63,325 bases of DNA, from assembly GCA_018336015.1 (NCBI GenBank), contig JAGXQZ010000040.1, positions 1 to 63,325 of the forward strand, read 5' to 3'. The notes under the pieces are model-generated. The model did not search any database, was not told the DNA's origin, and was given only the letters and a program-made list of their open reading frames with translations. The translations under genes and the position numbers were made by a program. The stretch comes from Algoriphagus sp. (GTDB lineage Bacteria; Bacteroidota; Bacteroidia; Cytophagales; Cyclobacteriaceae). Numbering within the stretch: the first letter of the stretch is position 1; the number at the start of each line of letters is the position of its first letter. This document shows positions 28,266-35,770 of the stretch, in pieces.

Positions 28266-29172
28266 GAAGACGGATCCCGGTCTGATGGTGGAAACCAGCA
28301 TTCCCCTGTAATCCCCCTGTATGGATCAGTAAAATCTTTGAACCTTCTGAGAAATGATTTTTTTGTACCAAGTCAAAAAAACCAGCCACCATTTTTCCAG
28401 TGTAAATGGGATCAAGAGGAACTCCAAATTCCTTCCAAAACCAACCTATAAAGTCAATCAATTCAGAAGTCCATTTTGCATAACCCCCAAAATGATAAGC
28501 TGTGTTTATTTCCAGTTTGCCAAGAGGTTGAATGGAATTTCTTACCATTAACTGTTGAATTTCTTCAAGGATAAATTCACCTTTCAAAGATGAAAATCCG
28601 ATTAGGATTTGCTCTTGCCGAAGGCTTTGGGCCAAGCCAGCTAAGGTTCCTCCAGTTCCTATTGAAGTGCAAATATGGGAGTATTCTTGGTGCTGCTCGG
28701 TCAGGATTTCAGAGGTTCCTTTGATCGCAAGAGGATTGGTGCCTCCCTCTGGAATCAAGTAGAAATCGCCAAAAGTGCCCATTAGCTTGGCAATGAATTC
28801 CTCGGTATTCTTCCTTCTGTATTCGTCTCTCGAGATGAAATACAGATGCATACCCTGCCCACGGGCGTAAGCTAGCGTTGGGTTACTTTTGTCTGAGTCT
28901 TCTCCACGGATTATTCCGATGGATTTCAGACCAAGGTTCCTAGCTGCTGCGGCTGAAGCATGGATATGATTTGAAAAAGCACCTCCAAAAGTCAGAATGG
29001 TAGTTTTACCTTGATTTTTGGCTTCTTCCAGATTGTATTTGAGTTTAAAAAATTTGTTTCCCGGTACAGAAAAGTGGACCTGGTCCAGTCTCAACATACT
29101 TACTTCTATTCTCTTTTCTTCGAAAATAGGATGGAGCAAAGGGGCTGTTTTTACAGGTTGTGGGTGAAGCAT
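28255..29172 (-). CDS. PLP-dependent ACC deaminase / D-cysteine desulfhydrase-like enzyme
   Basis: The 305-residue fold-type II PLP protein has the Lys motif GNKFFKLKYNLEEAKNQG (Lys near 39-42), the substrate loop TFGGAFSNHIHASAAAARNLG, and the phosphate-binding SIGTGGTLAGLAQ. These match the ACC deaminase/D-cysteine desulfhydrase branch. Activity on ACC is doubtful; D-cysteine or a D-amino acid is an equally good guess. It ends by overlapping the AlbA_2 gene on the other strand and begins 47 bases from the rluD-type gene, read the opposite way. Confidence 0.85.
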   Translation of the reverse strand: MLHPQPVKTAPLLHPIFEEKRIEVSMLRLDQVHFSVPGNKFFKLKYNLEEAKNQGKTTILTFGGAFSNHIHASAAAARNLGLKSIGIIRGEDSDKSNPTLAYARGQGMHLYFISRDEYRRKNTEEFIAKLMGTFGDFYLIPEGGTNPLAIKGTSEILTEQHQEYSHICTSIGTGGTLAGLAQSLRQEQILIGFSSLKGEFILEEIQQLMVRNSIQPLGKLEINTAYHFGGYAKWTSELIDFIGWFWKEFGVPLDPIYTGKMVAGFFDLVQKNHFSEGSKILLIHTGGLQGNAGFHHQTGIRLPSL

Positions 29173-29181
29173 TTAGGGACT

Positions 29182-29215
29182 TTTGTCAAAGTTAAGCCAC
29201 ATCCTCCTATTTTTG
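29182..29215 (+). promoter_or_regulatory. Promoter of the RluA-family gene
   Basis: TTTG at 29182-29185, 22 bases, then TATTTTTG (TAnnTTTG) at 29208-29215: the Bacteroidota housekeeping pattern. The ATG at 29220 lies almost on the expected start of transcription, so the message may be leaderless. Confidence 0.55.
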
Positions 29216-29219
29216 TGTG

Positions 29220-30254
29220 ATGAGCCAGCGCATTGAAGAAGACTTAGAAGAAGATGAGTTAGAACTGTATGAGCACCACCGTATCCTCGTGGACAAAGGT
29301 CAGTCTCTGATGCGCATTGATAAATTTTTGACTGAAAAAGTAGCAAACGCCACAAGGAATAAAGTACAACAAGCTATTGATTCCGGGGCAGTTTTGGTCA
29401 ATGGGCAGCCTACTAAGTCAAACTATAAGATCAAACCTTTGGATGACATTCGAGTTCTGCTCGAAAAGCCTCCAAGAGACACCGAGGTTCTTGCCGAGAA
29501 TATTCCATTAGACATAGTTTTTGAAGATACTCATCTCTTGGTGGTCAATAAGCCTGCCGGTATGGTGGTACATCCTGCCCATGGGAATTGGACAGGTACT
29601 CTGGTAAATGGATTGGTATATCATTTTGAGCATTTACCGGAGTTGAAAGGAAATGTTGGTCGTCCTGGTTTGGTGCACCGGATTGATAAAGATACTTCCG
29701 GATTATTGGTGATTGCTAAAACAGAGGAAGCTATGGCACCTCTCGCGGCACAGTTTTTCCACCATACGATTGATAGAACATATTTGGCGCTGGTTTGGGG
29801 AGAACCTGAGGCAGATTCCGGTACAGTGAGAGGTCATGTGGGTAGGAGTGCCAAAGACCGTAAAGTAATGGATGTCTATCCAGACGGTAGTCAAGGAAAA
29901 CATGCCGTTACTCATTGGAAAGTGCTCCAACGCCTTCGATATGTATCCTTGATGCAGTGCAATCTGGAGACGGGCCGTACCCATCAAATCCGTGCACATA
30001 TGAAATTTATCAATCATCCACTGTTTAATGACGCCATGTATGGAGGAGATAAGATTCGAAAGGGTACACAATTTGCCAAGTATAAATCTTTTGTTGAAAA
30101 CTGCTTTGACCTAATGCCTCGTCAAGCTCTACACGCAATGAGTCTGGGATTCATTCATCCTGTCACGAAGGAAAAGCTATATTTCGAAGCCCCATTGCCA
30201 GAGGATTTTTTAGCTGTTTTGGAAAAATGGCAATCTTATGTAAAACACGAATGA
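29220..30254 (+). CDS. RluA family 23S rRNA pseudouridine synthase (RluD-like)
   Basis: The 344-residue protein starts at the ATG 29220; an upstream GTG at 29217 adds only one residue. After an acidic leader (residues 1-25) comes an S4 domain (RIDKFLTEKVANATRNKVQQAIDSGAVLVNG) and the RluA catalytic domain with the active Asp in VHRIDKDTSGLLVIAKTEEA (near residue 155), plus NKPAGMVVHPAHGN and GRTHQIRAH. This layout is RluD-like, which in E. coli modifies U1911, U1915 and U1917 of 23S rRNA; the assignment to RluD is inference, since a genome usually has several RluA paralogues. Confidence 0.93.
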   Translation: MSQRIEEDLEEDELELYEHHRILVDKGQSLMRIDKFLTEKVANATRNKVQQAIDSGAVLVNGQPTKSNYKIKPLDDIRVLLEKPPRDTEVLAENIPLDIVFEDTHLLVVNKPAGMVVHPAHGNWTGTLVNGLVYHFEHLPELKGNVGRPGLVHRIDKDTSGLLVIAKTEEAMAPLAAQFFHHTIDRTYLALVWGEPEADSGTVRGHVGRSAKDRKVMDVYPDGSQGKHAVTHWKVLQRLRYVSLMQCNLETGRTHQIRAHMKFINHPLFNDAMYGGDKIRKGTQFAKYKSFVENCFDLMPRQALHAMSLGFIHPVTKEKLYFEAPLPEDFLAVLEKWQSYVKHE

Positions 30255-30457
30255 TTGTGAAAAAATTAATGAATGAAATATTTTTTAATAAAAACGGCAA
30301 AAAAATGATCATTTTGATGAATTAAGTATAATCAATAAATCTTTTGTTGCCATTTTTTCAATTCCGCTTTTAAAACCCCTTCATTATTTTCCATTTCGTC
30401 ATAATTCAATCGATTTCCTTAAATAAACTGTAATTTTTTACAATAAACATTGAATAA
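30255..30457. other. AT-rich intergenic region
   Basis: Very AT-rich with poly-A and poly-T tracts and one 14-base palindrome, AAAATGATCATTTT (30302-30315). No gene and no clear terminator for the preceding gene was seen. A promoter for the tRNA-like gene follows. Confidence 0.4.
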
Positions 30458-30490
30458 TTTGCAAAATCAGCGCGAGGCCTGCTATATTTG
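30458..30490 (+). promoter_or_regulatory. Promoter of tRNA-like gene copy 1
   Basis: TTTG at 30458-30461, 21 bases, TATATTTG at 30483-30490: a near-ideal Bacteroidota promoter. Transcription would begin near 30497, about 28 bases before the tRNA-like body. Confidence 0.7.
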
Positions 30491-30524
30491 AATCAGCTAT
30501 TAAGCTAAAAGTTCACACACATAC

Positions 30525-30649
30525 TGTAGGATGTTGAAATTGGCAGACAAGCCCTCCTGTCTCGGGGGTGGAGATGCTGGGATAAAGCAATTAGCGAGCT
30601 CGTAATTTTGCCTAACTACTCCGTGGAGGTTCGAATCCTTCTCCTACAG
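30525..30649 (+). tRNA. tRNA-like gene, copy 1 (Leu-type body, apparent GUC anticodon, about 56-base variable region)
   Basis: The 125 bases fold as a tRNA cloverleaf. Acceptor TGTAGGA pairs with TCCTACA (30642-30648); C30524 and G30649 could add an eighth pair. T8 and G9 follow. The D-arm is TTG / 11-base loop AAATTGGCAGA / CAA, the 3-bp, 11-base form of bacterial tRNA-Leu, with A14, GG18-19 and A21. The anticodon arm is CCCTC, loop CTGTCTC, GGGGG; U33 is present, 34-36 read GTC, and 37 is T where a purine is expected. The T-arm is GGAGG, TTCGAAT, CCTTC, fully canonical. The variable region is about 56 bases, with basal stem GGAG/CTCC. CCA is not encoded. It is followed by a terminator. It may be a functional odd tRNA, a tRNA mimic or a stable RNA; anticodon and charging are uncertain. 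Confidence 0.6.
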
Positions 30650-30680
30650 CAGGTTATTTTGGGTTTATTGTTAATTGACT

Positions 30681-30713
30681 AAAACCATGGAATTTTATTC
30701 CGTGGTTTTTTTA
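30681..30713 (+). terminator. Terminator of tRNA-like copy 1
   Basis: The stem AAAACCATGG / CCGTGGTTTT (one G-U pair) has a 9-base loop and a T run, starting 32 bases past the tRNA-like 3' end. Confidence 0.8.
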
Positions 30714-31069
30714 TTGCCTATTTTTTTCAAAGGCAAATAAAATTCTATATAGGATCAAAATATCCAAATTATCGTTCTTGTTTTTTCCTTTCGTACTTTG
30801 GTTAACAATTTTATAATGAGTCCACCAATTTCCGTGCTTTAATTTTTATATATTTAATTATATACCATTTTTATTAAAAAAAATGTAAAAAAATAAAATA
30901 AATGTTGCAATAATTTTAATAAATCAATCAGTTTTCTACCTTTGGCATATCGTTTATCTCAAACCTATTCAATCGATTTCGAAAAGCTCGCAAGAGCTTT
31001 TTGATTATCAGGGAGTTTGGAAGGCTGGTAACTATTCCACTTCATTCCTGAGCCCAAAACCACTCATAC
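30714..31069. other. AT-rich spacer between the two tRNA-like genes, with promoter box and hairpin
   Basis: No open reading frame of note. It holds a TTGCCT/AGGCAA stem near 30714-30738, long A/T tracts, a TACCTTTG -7 type box at 30937-30944 without a good TTTG at the usual distance, and a compact hairpin AAAAGCTC-GCAA-GAGCTTTT at 30982-31001 with a GCAA tetraloop and a following T run. The hairpin would sit in the leader of copy 2 if the box is its promoter, so it might be an attenuator or processing site. Confidence 0.45.
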
Positions 31070-31193
31070 TGTAGGGTGTTGAAATTGGCAGACAAGCCCT
31101 CCTGTCTCGGGGGTGGGGACTCCAGTATAAAGCGTAATTCAAACCGGACTATTGCCTAACTGCCCCGTGGAGGTTCGAATCCTTCTCCTACAG
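31070..31193 (+). tRNA. tRNA-like gene, copy 2 (paralogue of the copy at 30525)
   Basis: The 124 bases match copy 1 exactly through the first 43 nucleotides except G7 for A7 (a G-U pair in the acceptor, still paired), and exactly from the GT before the T-arm through the acceptor 3' strand and one base beyond. The four bases just upstream (CATA) also match. The variable region differs in most positions, yet its basal stem is kept by compensatory change: GGGG/CCCC here against GGAG/CTCC in copy 1. Two short blocks inside are shared: ATAAAGC and TTGCCTAACT. Anticodon arm (apparent GUC, U37) is identical. CCA is not encoded. A terminator follows within 9 bases. The covariation argues for selected RNA structure and against a decaying pseudogene. 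Confidence 0.6.
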
Positions 31194-31201
31194 CCTAAAT
31201 C

Positions 31202-31230
31202 AAAAAGCAATGCAAAACGCATTGCTTTTT
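31202..31230 (+). terminator. Terminator of tRNA-like copy 2
   Basis: A perfect 12-bp stem (AAAAAGCAATGC / GCATTGCTTTTT) with a 5-base loop lies right after copy 2. It overlaps a false long start of the next gene at 31210. Confidence 0.9.
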
Positions 31231-31293
31231 GTGTTTAAGCCTTATTTGTCCTTTTGTGCGTATCTTTTCGGAGGTTTAGTCGTTTTTCAACTT

Positions 31294-34200
31294 ATGTCTT
31301 CTGACAATCAAAAGAAACATAGCCATCATCCGCTTCGCAAGAAGATTCTTAGACTTGTTCTTAAGGGGATTTTGGCAATTCTCTTATTGGAATCTGTTGT
31401 CTATTTTGGTTCTAACCTATTTTTGGCAGGAATTGCCCGGCAGAAACTGAATGAATCTTCTGGTGGCGTTTATGAAATTGGATTTAACCGATTTAACCTT
31501 TCTCTTCTGCGGAGAGGTTTTTTTTTAGATGGAATTGTCTTAAAGCCAATCCATCCTGAAAAATCTAAAGTTGACCAATCCCTTTTTGAATTTACCCTGG
31601 ATGAGATTTCTTTTTCAGGACTGTGGTATGACTTTTCAGAGAATGAATTTTCGGTTTCCAGAATCCATCTTGACAATCCCAACCTTAAATTGATCAATCT
31701 AGATTCGAGTAAAGTTGAATCCGAAAATGCATCATCTAGAAGTTCAGCGATTAAGATCTTGGAGGGAGAAATCCGAAAAAGTATCAGACGTCTGAGTTTG
31801 CGGGGCTTTTATGTTCATTTGATCGAAATTGATCACGCCAATTTCTTTTTCTTTAATTTTTTGAGTCAAGGTGAGCTCAGTGCAAAAAACACAGCGATCA
31901 GGATTTTTGATTTAGATTGGACAACTTCTGAAGATTGGCTCACTCCGTTTAATGCAAAGGGGATAGACTTTGATCTTGAAGAGGCTACTTTTCCACTTCC
32001 GGATGGGGTACATACCATAGGGTCAGAAAAGGTTCACATCTCTTCCCTTGGAAAAACAGTTGAAATCGAGGGATTTTCATTGATCCCTGATCTAAAAAAA
32101 GAAAGCAAATCCCATTATCAACTTACTCTTGATAGACTTAGGCTTGGTAACGCTGATTTGGATAAGGCTTTCATGACCTCTGAATTGGAAGCTGATGAGC
32201 TGATCATGGATCACCCTGTAATCAAGGTGATTAAATCTGATTTGGTGCAAGGAGACACAATTGCATCAGGTGATTTGAATGAATTTATTCAAGGCAAACT
32301 CAAATCAATTTCAATTAAAGAGCTCTCCATTAATGACGCTCAATTTCTAAAGGAAAATAGAGGAGATTCCTTAAAGAATAGAATCCAACTCGATGACCTT
32401 GATTTTAAAATGGTGAGATTTTATTTGGGAGAGGAGGAAGAAAGAAAGAAAAACCAATTTTTTTACGGAGAAGATGCCTCTATGGAAATTAAAGGAGGTA
32501 AACTTTTTCTTGGAGATGGGATCCATATTTTGGAGGGAAACCATGTCAGTGTCTCTTCATTTAAAAAAGAATTGGTTATAAAAGACCTATCGGTCTACCC
32601 CACTTCTGATTTATTAAAATTGAGGTCTTCTAAAAATCTGGTGAAAATCGGATTATCAGAACTCTCCCTATTGGAGGTAGATCTGAAAAAGTTGTATCAA
32701 TCAGATGTCCTTGAGGGAGATAGATTGGTCATCGATCAGCCAAGCATTGAGATTACAGAGCAATTGACTTCGGTAATGGATACCTCAAGGCAGGAGCCTT
32801 TTACTCAAGTAATTGAAGGGGTTTTAGATGGAGCCGCAATTCGTGATTTTCAAATTATTGATGGAAAAGTCTTTTTCAAAGACAACAAAGGTCAACGAAG
32901 CAACAATATCGGATTTGAAAGATTCAGTTTGAAGTTAGATGAGTTGCAGGTAAAGCCAAATCGCTTTCTTCCAATTCAGGAGCAGTTTCTCGTACGAGAT
33001 ATTGTCTTGAGTTTAAATGAATACAAACTCAAACTGAAGGATAATTTGCATTTGATTTTTGCCAATCAGTTGACCATAGACTCCAAAAGAAAGCTGCTCG
33101 AAGTCAAGAATTTATCCATCAAGCCCGAAAATCCGGATCAAATCCAGTCCCTTTTGGACACTTATGGAAAAACCTATGTGGTTGATTTTTCCATTCCTTT
33201 ATTTCAGGCTAATGGACTGGATGTCAAAGAAGCGTTTTTCAATCAGCGATTGATAGTCGATCAGTTGCTGCTTCCTAGTCCAAGGTTTTTGATCTCTTCC
33301 TACAGGTCAAAGGAATTAGAACGCACAGAAAATACTCCAACCTCATCAGCAGAAATTCAAGATTTATTGCTGGGATATTTTAATTCCATTCAAATTGACT
33401 CTATTGATCTATCTAAAGCTAAAGTCAAATACGAGAGCTTGGTTGAAAATAAGCGCTCTAGGTTTGAGGAAGATGAAATGTCACTCAAGCTCAAAAACTT
33501 TACCCTTGGTATAGATGATAGTTTAGATTCTGAGAAAACCCTGTTTTCAGATGAAGTAAATCTGATTTTCAACAATTATTCCTTCACTCTTGCAGGAGGG
33601 AAATACATTGCGGAGACTGATTACCTGAATTACAATTCAAGGACGAAAACAATAGATTTTGAGGATCTTATTTTAACACCCACACCCCAAATCAAAAGCA
33701 AACTTGCTCTGGCACTGAATCTCCCTAAGGTACGTCTCCAAGGAGTGAACATGGAAGAGTTCATTTTTGAAAGTAACCTGATTTTTCAAAAGCTTGAAAT
33801 TGATGAGGGAGAAGTTGAATTCGGGATAAATCGGGATATTGAGTCTTTGCCAAAAAAAATTGCTAAAAAGAGCCTTTCTTCCCGAAAAACACTTGAAGAG
33901 CTAAAAATAGACACAGTTAGTGTGTCAAATTCTACCCTAAAACTTAGCTATTTGGGATCAAACCAAAGCCTGCAATCTGTCAAAACCGGCTTTGATTTGC
34001 TTATCTCTGATTTTTACCTTGATACGCTCGGAGTTGATGCGGAAGATGTAGCAGAAATGTACGGTTCGGCCAATCTTGATTTGAAAAACTTTGTTTTTGC
34101 GCTACCTGATAGTGTCCACACGCTTCAATTTTCCAAGGTCAGATTTGGAGACAAAATTGACGAACTTGTTTTTTCAGACCTGTCCGTAGTTCCCAGGGAT

Positions 34201-35634
34201 TATTTTGGGATATCTGGTAATCCAGTTGTAGAGGCCAAAATTGATCAATTAGCAATCAGGAAAAATAAAATTCAGGAGATGTTTGAGTCTAAACGACTCG
34301 ATTTAAGGCAGATTCAACTTTTAAACCCTGAAATTGCTGTTTATTTGGATTCGGCTTTTACGAGTGCTAATAAAATAAAACAATCTTTTCAAAAGGGTGA
34401 AAAGCTGATTCAGTCTATTTTGTTGAATGAGCTCAATTTGGATAATGCTGCTATACAATTTCATCGAAAAGGAAAAGGGCCGATTCCAAACTTAAACTTT
34501 CCCAAAGTTGATGTAAGAATGAGCGGTTTGGGAATTGATTTATTGTCATCCGGTCAATTGCCGGCCACTAATGAATTGGTGAAGAAGGTTACTGATTTCA
34601 ACTTAGAAAATTATCAGTTTTTCACACCGGATAGCTTGTATCATGCGAAGTTGGGCAGAATCAGATATGAAGAAGGAGATCTTTTTGTGGAAAAAATCTC
34701 TTATGGTCCCCTACTGGGCACTTATGCTTATTTGCGAAAGTTTCCTTTCCAGAAAGATGCAGTCAATGCTACCATTGAACGGATTCAATTGAGGGGAGTT
34801 GATCCATTGAGTTATTTAGCGAGTGGGACAATTAAGGCTGATGACGTCATAATCGAGGGAGCCAGGGTGGACTTGATGAGGGATAAAAGAATACCGATGG
34901 ATTCAACGGCAATTAAGTTTATGCCTCAATATCTGATGGAGCATTCCCGTGTTAATGCGGATGCTTTTTCGGTAAGGGTAAGAGACAGTAGGATTCGGTA
35001 TTTCGAATTTGCTAAAGAAGGCACCATGCCCGGTATGATTTCTTTTGACTCAGTGAGGATGGATATGGCTCCGTTTTTTTTAAGAAAAGAGAATACTTCT
35101 TATCCTGTAGAAAAAGTCAGAATGGGTATTGAGGCAAAACTGATGAATAAAACACCAATTCAAGTCAATAGCGTCCTTTATTTCAAGAAACCCTATCCTA
35201 TGGATTTAAGCTTTGAATCTGGAGCTTTTGATTTTAAAGATGCCTCCGATTTTTTATCAAAAACAGTTTTTGCAAGGGCAGAAAAGGGCTTTTCTGTAGG
35301 AGGGGAGTGGGAATTTCAGTTAGATGATGAATCTGCAATGGGATGGATGAAATTTGCTTACCAAGATTTAAAAATTGAATTTCTAGACAGTCTGACTTTG
35401 GACCAGGGAAAGGGAAAACTTAAGCTATACAGTGTAGGAGCCAATATTTTGATAAAGAATTCCAATCCAAGATCTGCATCAACTAGTATACAGAAGAGGC
35501 CAATTTATCTAAAACGAGATAAGCGAAAATTTATTTTCAGTGCCTGGTGGAAGGCAACCTTGAACGGATTGAGGAGTACTGTTGGCCTTGGCAGGCCTAA
35601 AGTTCCAAAGGAAGCTTACCTGAAAGAAGATTGA
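31294..35634 (+). CDS. Very large AsmA/DUF748-like membrane-anchored protein
   Basis: An in-frame ATG at 31210 lies inside the terminator of the tRNA-like gene, so the next ATG, 31294, is taken (1446 residues). A basic cytoplasmic tip (KKHSHHPLRKKILR) is followed by one membrane segment near residues 17-40 and a long periplasmic part. The periplasmic part is made of repeated beta-strand units in which lines such as VEIEGFSLIPDL, LVIKDLSVYPTSD and LLEVKNLSIKPENPD recur about every 150-200 residues. The C-terminus ends in a basic segment (AWWKATLNGLRSTVGLGRPK). This resembles AsmA-like proteins, some of which (TamB, YhdP) form hydrophobic grooves for phospholipid transport between membranes. 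The role here is inference from architecture; no partner gene is adjacent. Confidence 0.7.
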   Translation: MSSDNQKKHSHHPLRKKILRLVLKGILAILLLESVVYFGSNLFLAGIARQKLNESSGGVYEIGFNRFNLSLLRRGFFLDGIVLKPIHPEKSKVDQSLFEFTLDEISFSGLWYDFSENEFSVSRIHLDNPNLKLINLDSSKVESENASSRSSAIKILEGEIRKSIRRLSLRGFYVHLIEIDHANFFFFNFLSQGELSAKNTAIRIFDLDWTTSEDWLTPFNAKGIDFDLEEATFPLPDGVHTIGSEKVHISSLGKTVEIEGFSLIPDLKKESKSHYQLTLDRLRLGNADLDKAFMTSELEADELIMDHPVIKVIKSDLVQGDTIASGDLNEFIQGKLKSISIKELSINDAQFLKENRGDSLKNRIQLDDLDFKMVRFYLGEEEERKKNQFFYGEDASMEIKGGKLFLGDGIHILEGNHVSVSSFKKELVIKDLSVYPTSDLLKLRSSKNLVKIGLSELSLLEVDLKKLYQSDVLEGDRLVIDQPSIEITEQLTSVMDTSRQEPFTQVIEGVLDGAAIRDFQIIDGKVFFKDNKGQRSNNIGFERFSLKLDELQVKPNRFLPIQEQFLVRDIVLSLNEYKLKLKDNLHLIFANQLTIDSKRKLLEVKNLSIKPENPDQIQSLLDTYGKTYVVDFSIPLFQANGLDVKEAFFNQRLIVDQLLLPSPRFLISSYRSKELERTENTPTSSAEIQDLLLGYFNSIQIDSIDLSKAKVKYESLVENKRSRFEEDEMSLKLKNFTLGIDDSLDSEKTLFSDEVNLIFNNYSFTLAGGKYIAETDYLNYNSRTKTIDFEDLILTPTPQIKSKLALALNLPKVRLQGVNMEEFIFESNLIFQKLEIDEGEVEFGINRDIESLPKKIAKKSLSSRKTLEELKIDTVSVSNSTLKLSYLGSNQSLQSVKTGFDLLISDFYLDTLGVDAEDVAEMYGSANLDLKNFVFALPDSVHTLQFSKVRFGDKIDELVFSDLSVVPRDYFGISGNPVVEAKIDQLAIRKNKIQEMFESKRLDLRQIQLLNPEIAVYLDSAFTSANKIKQSFQKGEKLIQSILLNELNLDNAAIQFHRKGKGPIPNLNFPKVDVRMSGLGIDLLSSGQLPATNELVKKVTDFNLENYQFFTPDSLYHAKLGRIRYEEGDLFVEKISYGPLLGTYAYLRKFPFQKDAVNATIERIQLRGVDPLSYLASGTIKADDVIIEGARVDLMRDKRIPMDSTAIKFMPQYLMEHSRVNADAFSVRVRDSRIRYFEFAKEGTMPGMISFDSVRMDMAPFFLRKENTSYPVEKVRMGIEAKLMNKTPIQVNSVLYFKKPYPMDLSFESGAFDFKDASDFLSKTVFARAEKGFSVGGEWEFQLDDESAMGWMKFAYQDLKIEFLDSLTLDQGKGKLKLYSVGANILIKNSNPRSASTSIQKRPIYLKRDKRKFIFSAWWKATLNGLRSTVGLGRPKVPKEAYLKED

Positions 35635-35770
35635 TTTTTATCAGGTTGGTTCCAAGCCGTATTTTTAGCTCGTAATAAATTTTCTAATGCATATTTCAGG
35701 TTTAACAGGTCGAAAAGCTGGATGATAGCAGAATTACACCGGGTTTACTCCTGATTCAAGGAGTGTAACC

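Noticed and set aside
30525..31193. Interpretation of the tRNA-like copies as tRNA-Sec, tmRNA or an intron-bearing tRNA
   Set aside because: The anticodon is not UCA, no tmRNA-like tag frame or pseudoknot set is seen, and the extra 56 bases sit in the variable region, not the anticodon loop. The insert is also far too short for a group I intron.
31210..31293. Longer N-terminal start of the AsmA-like protein at 31210
   Set aside because: It lies within the intrinsic terminator of the tRNA-like gene and adds a leader inconsistent with the cytoplasmic tip and anchor that begin at 31294.
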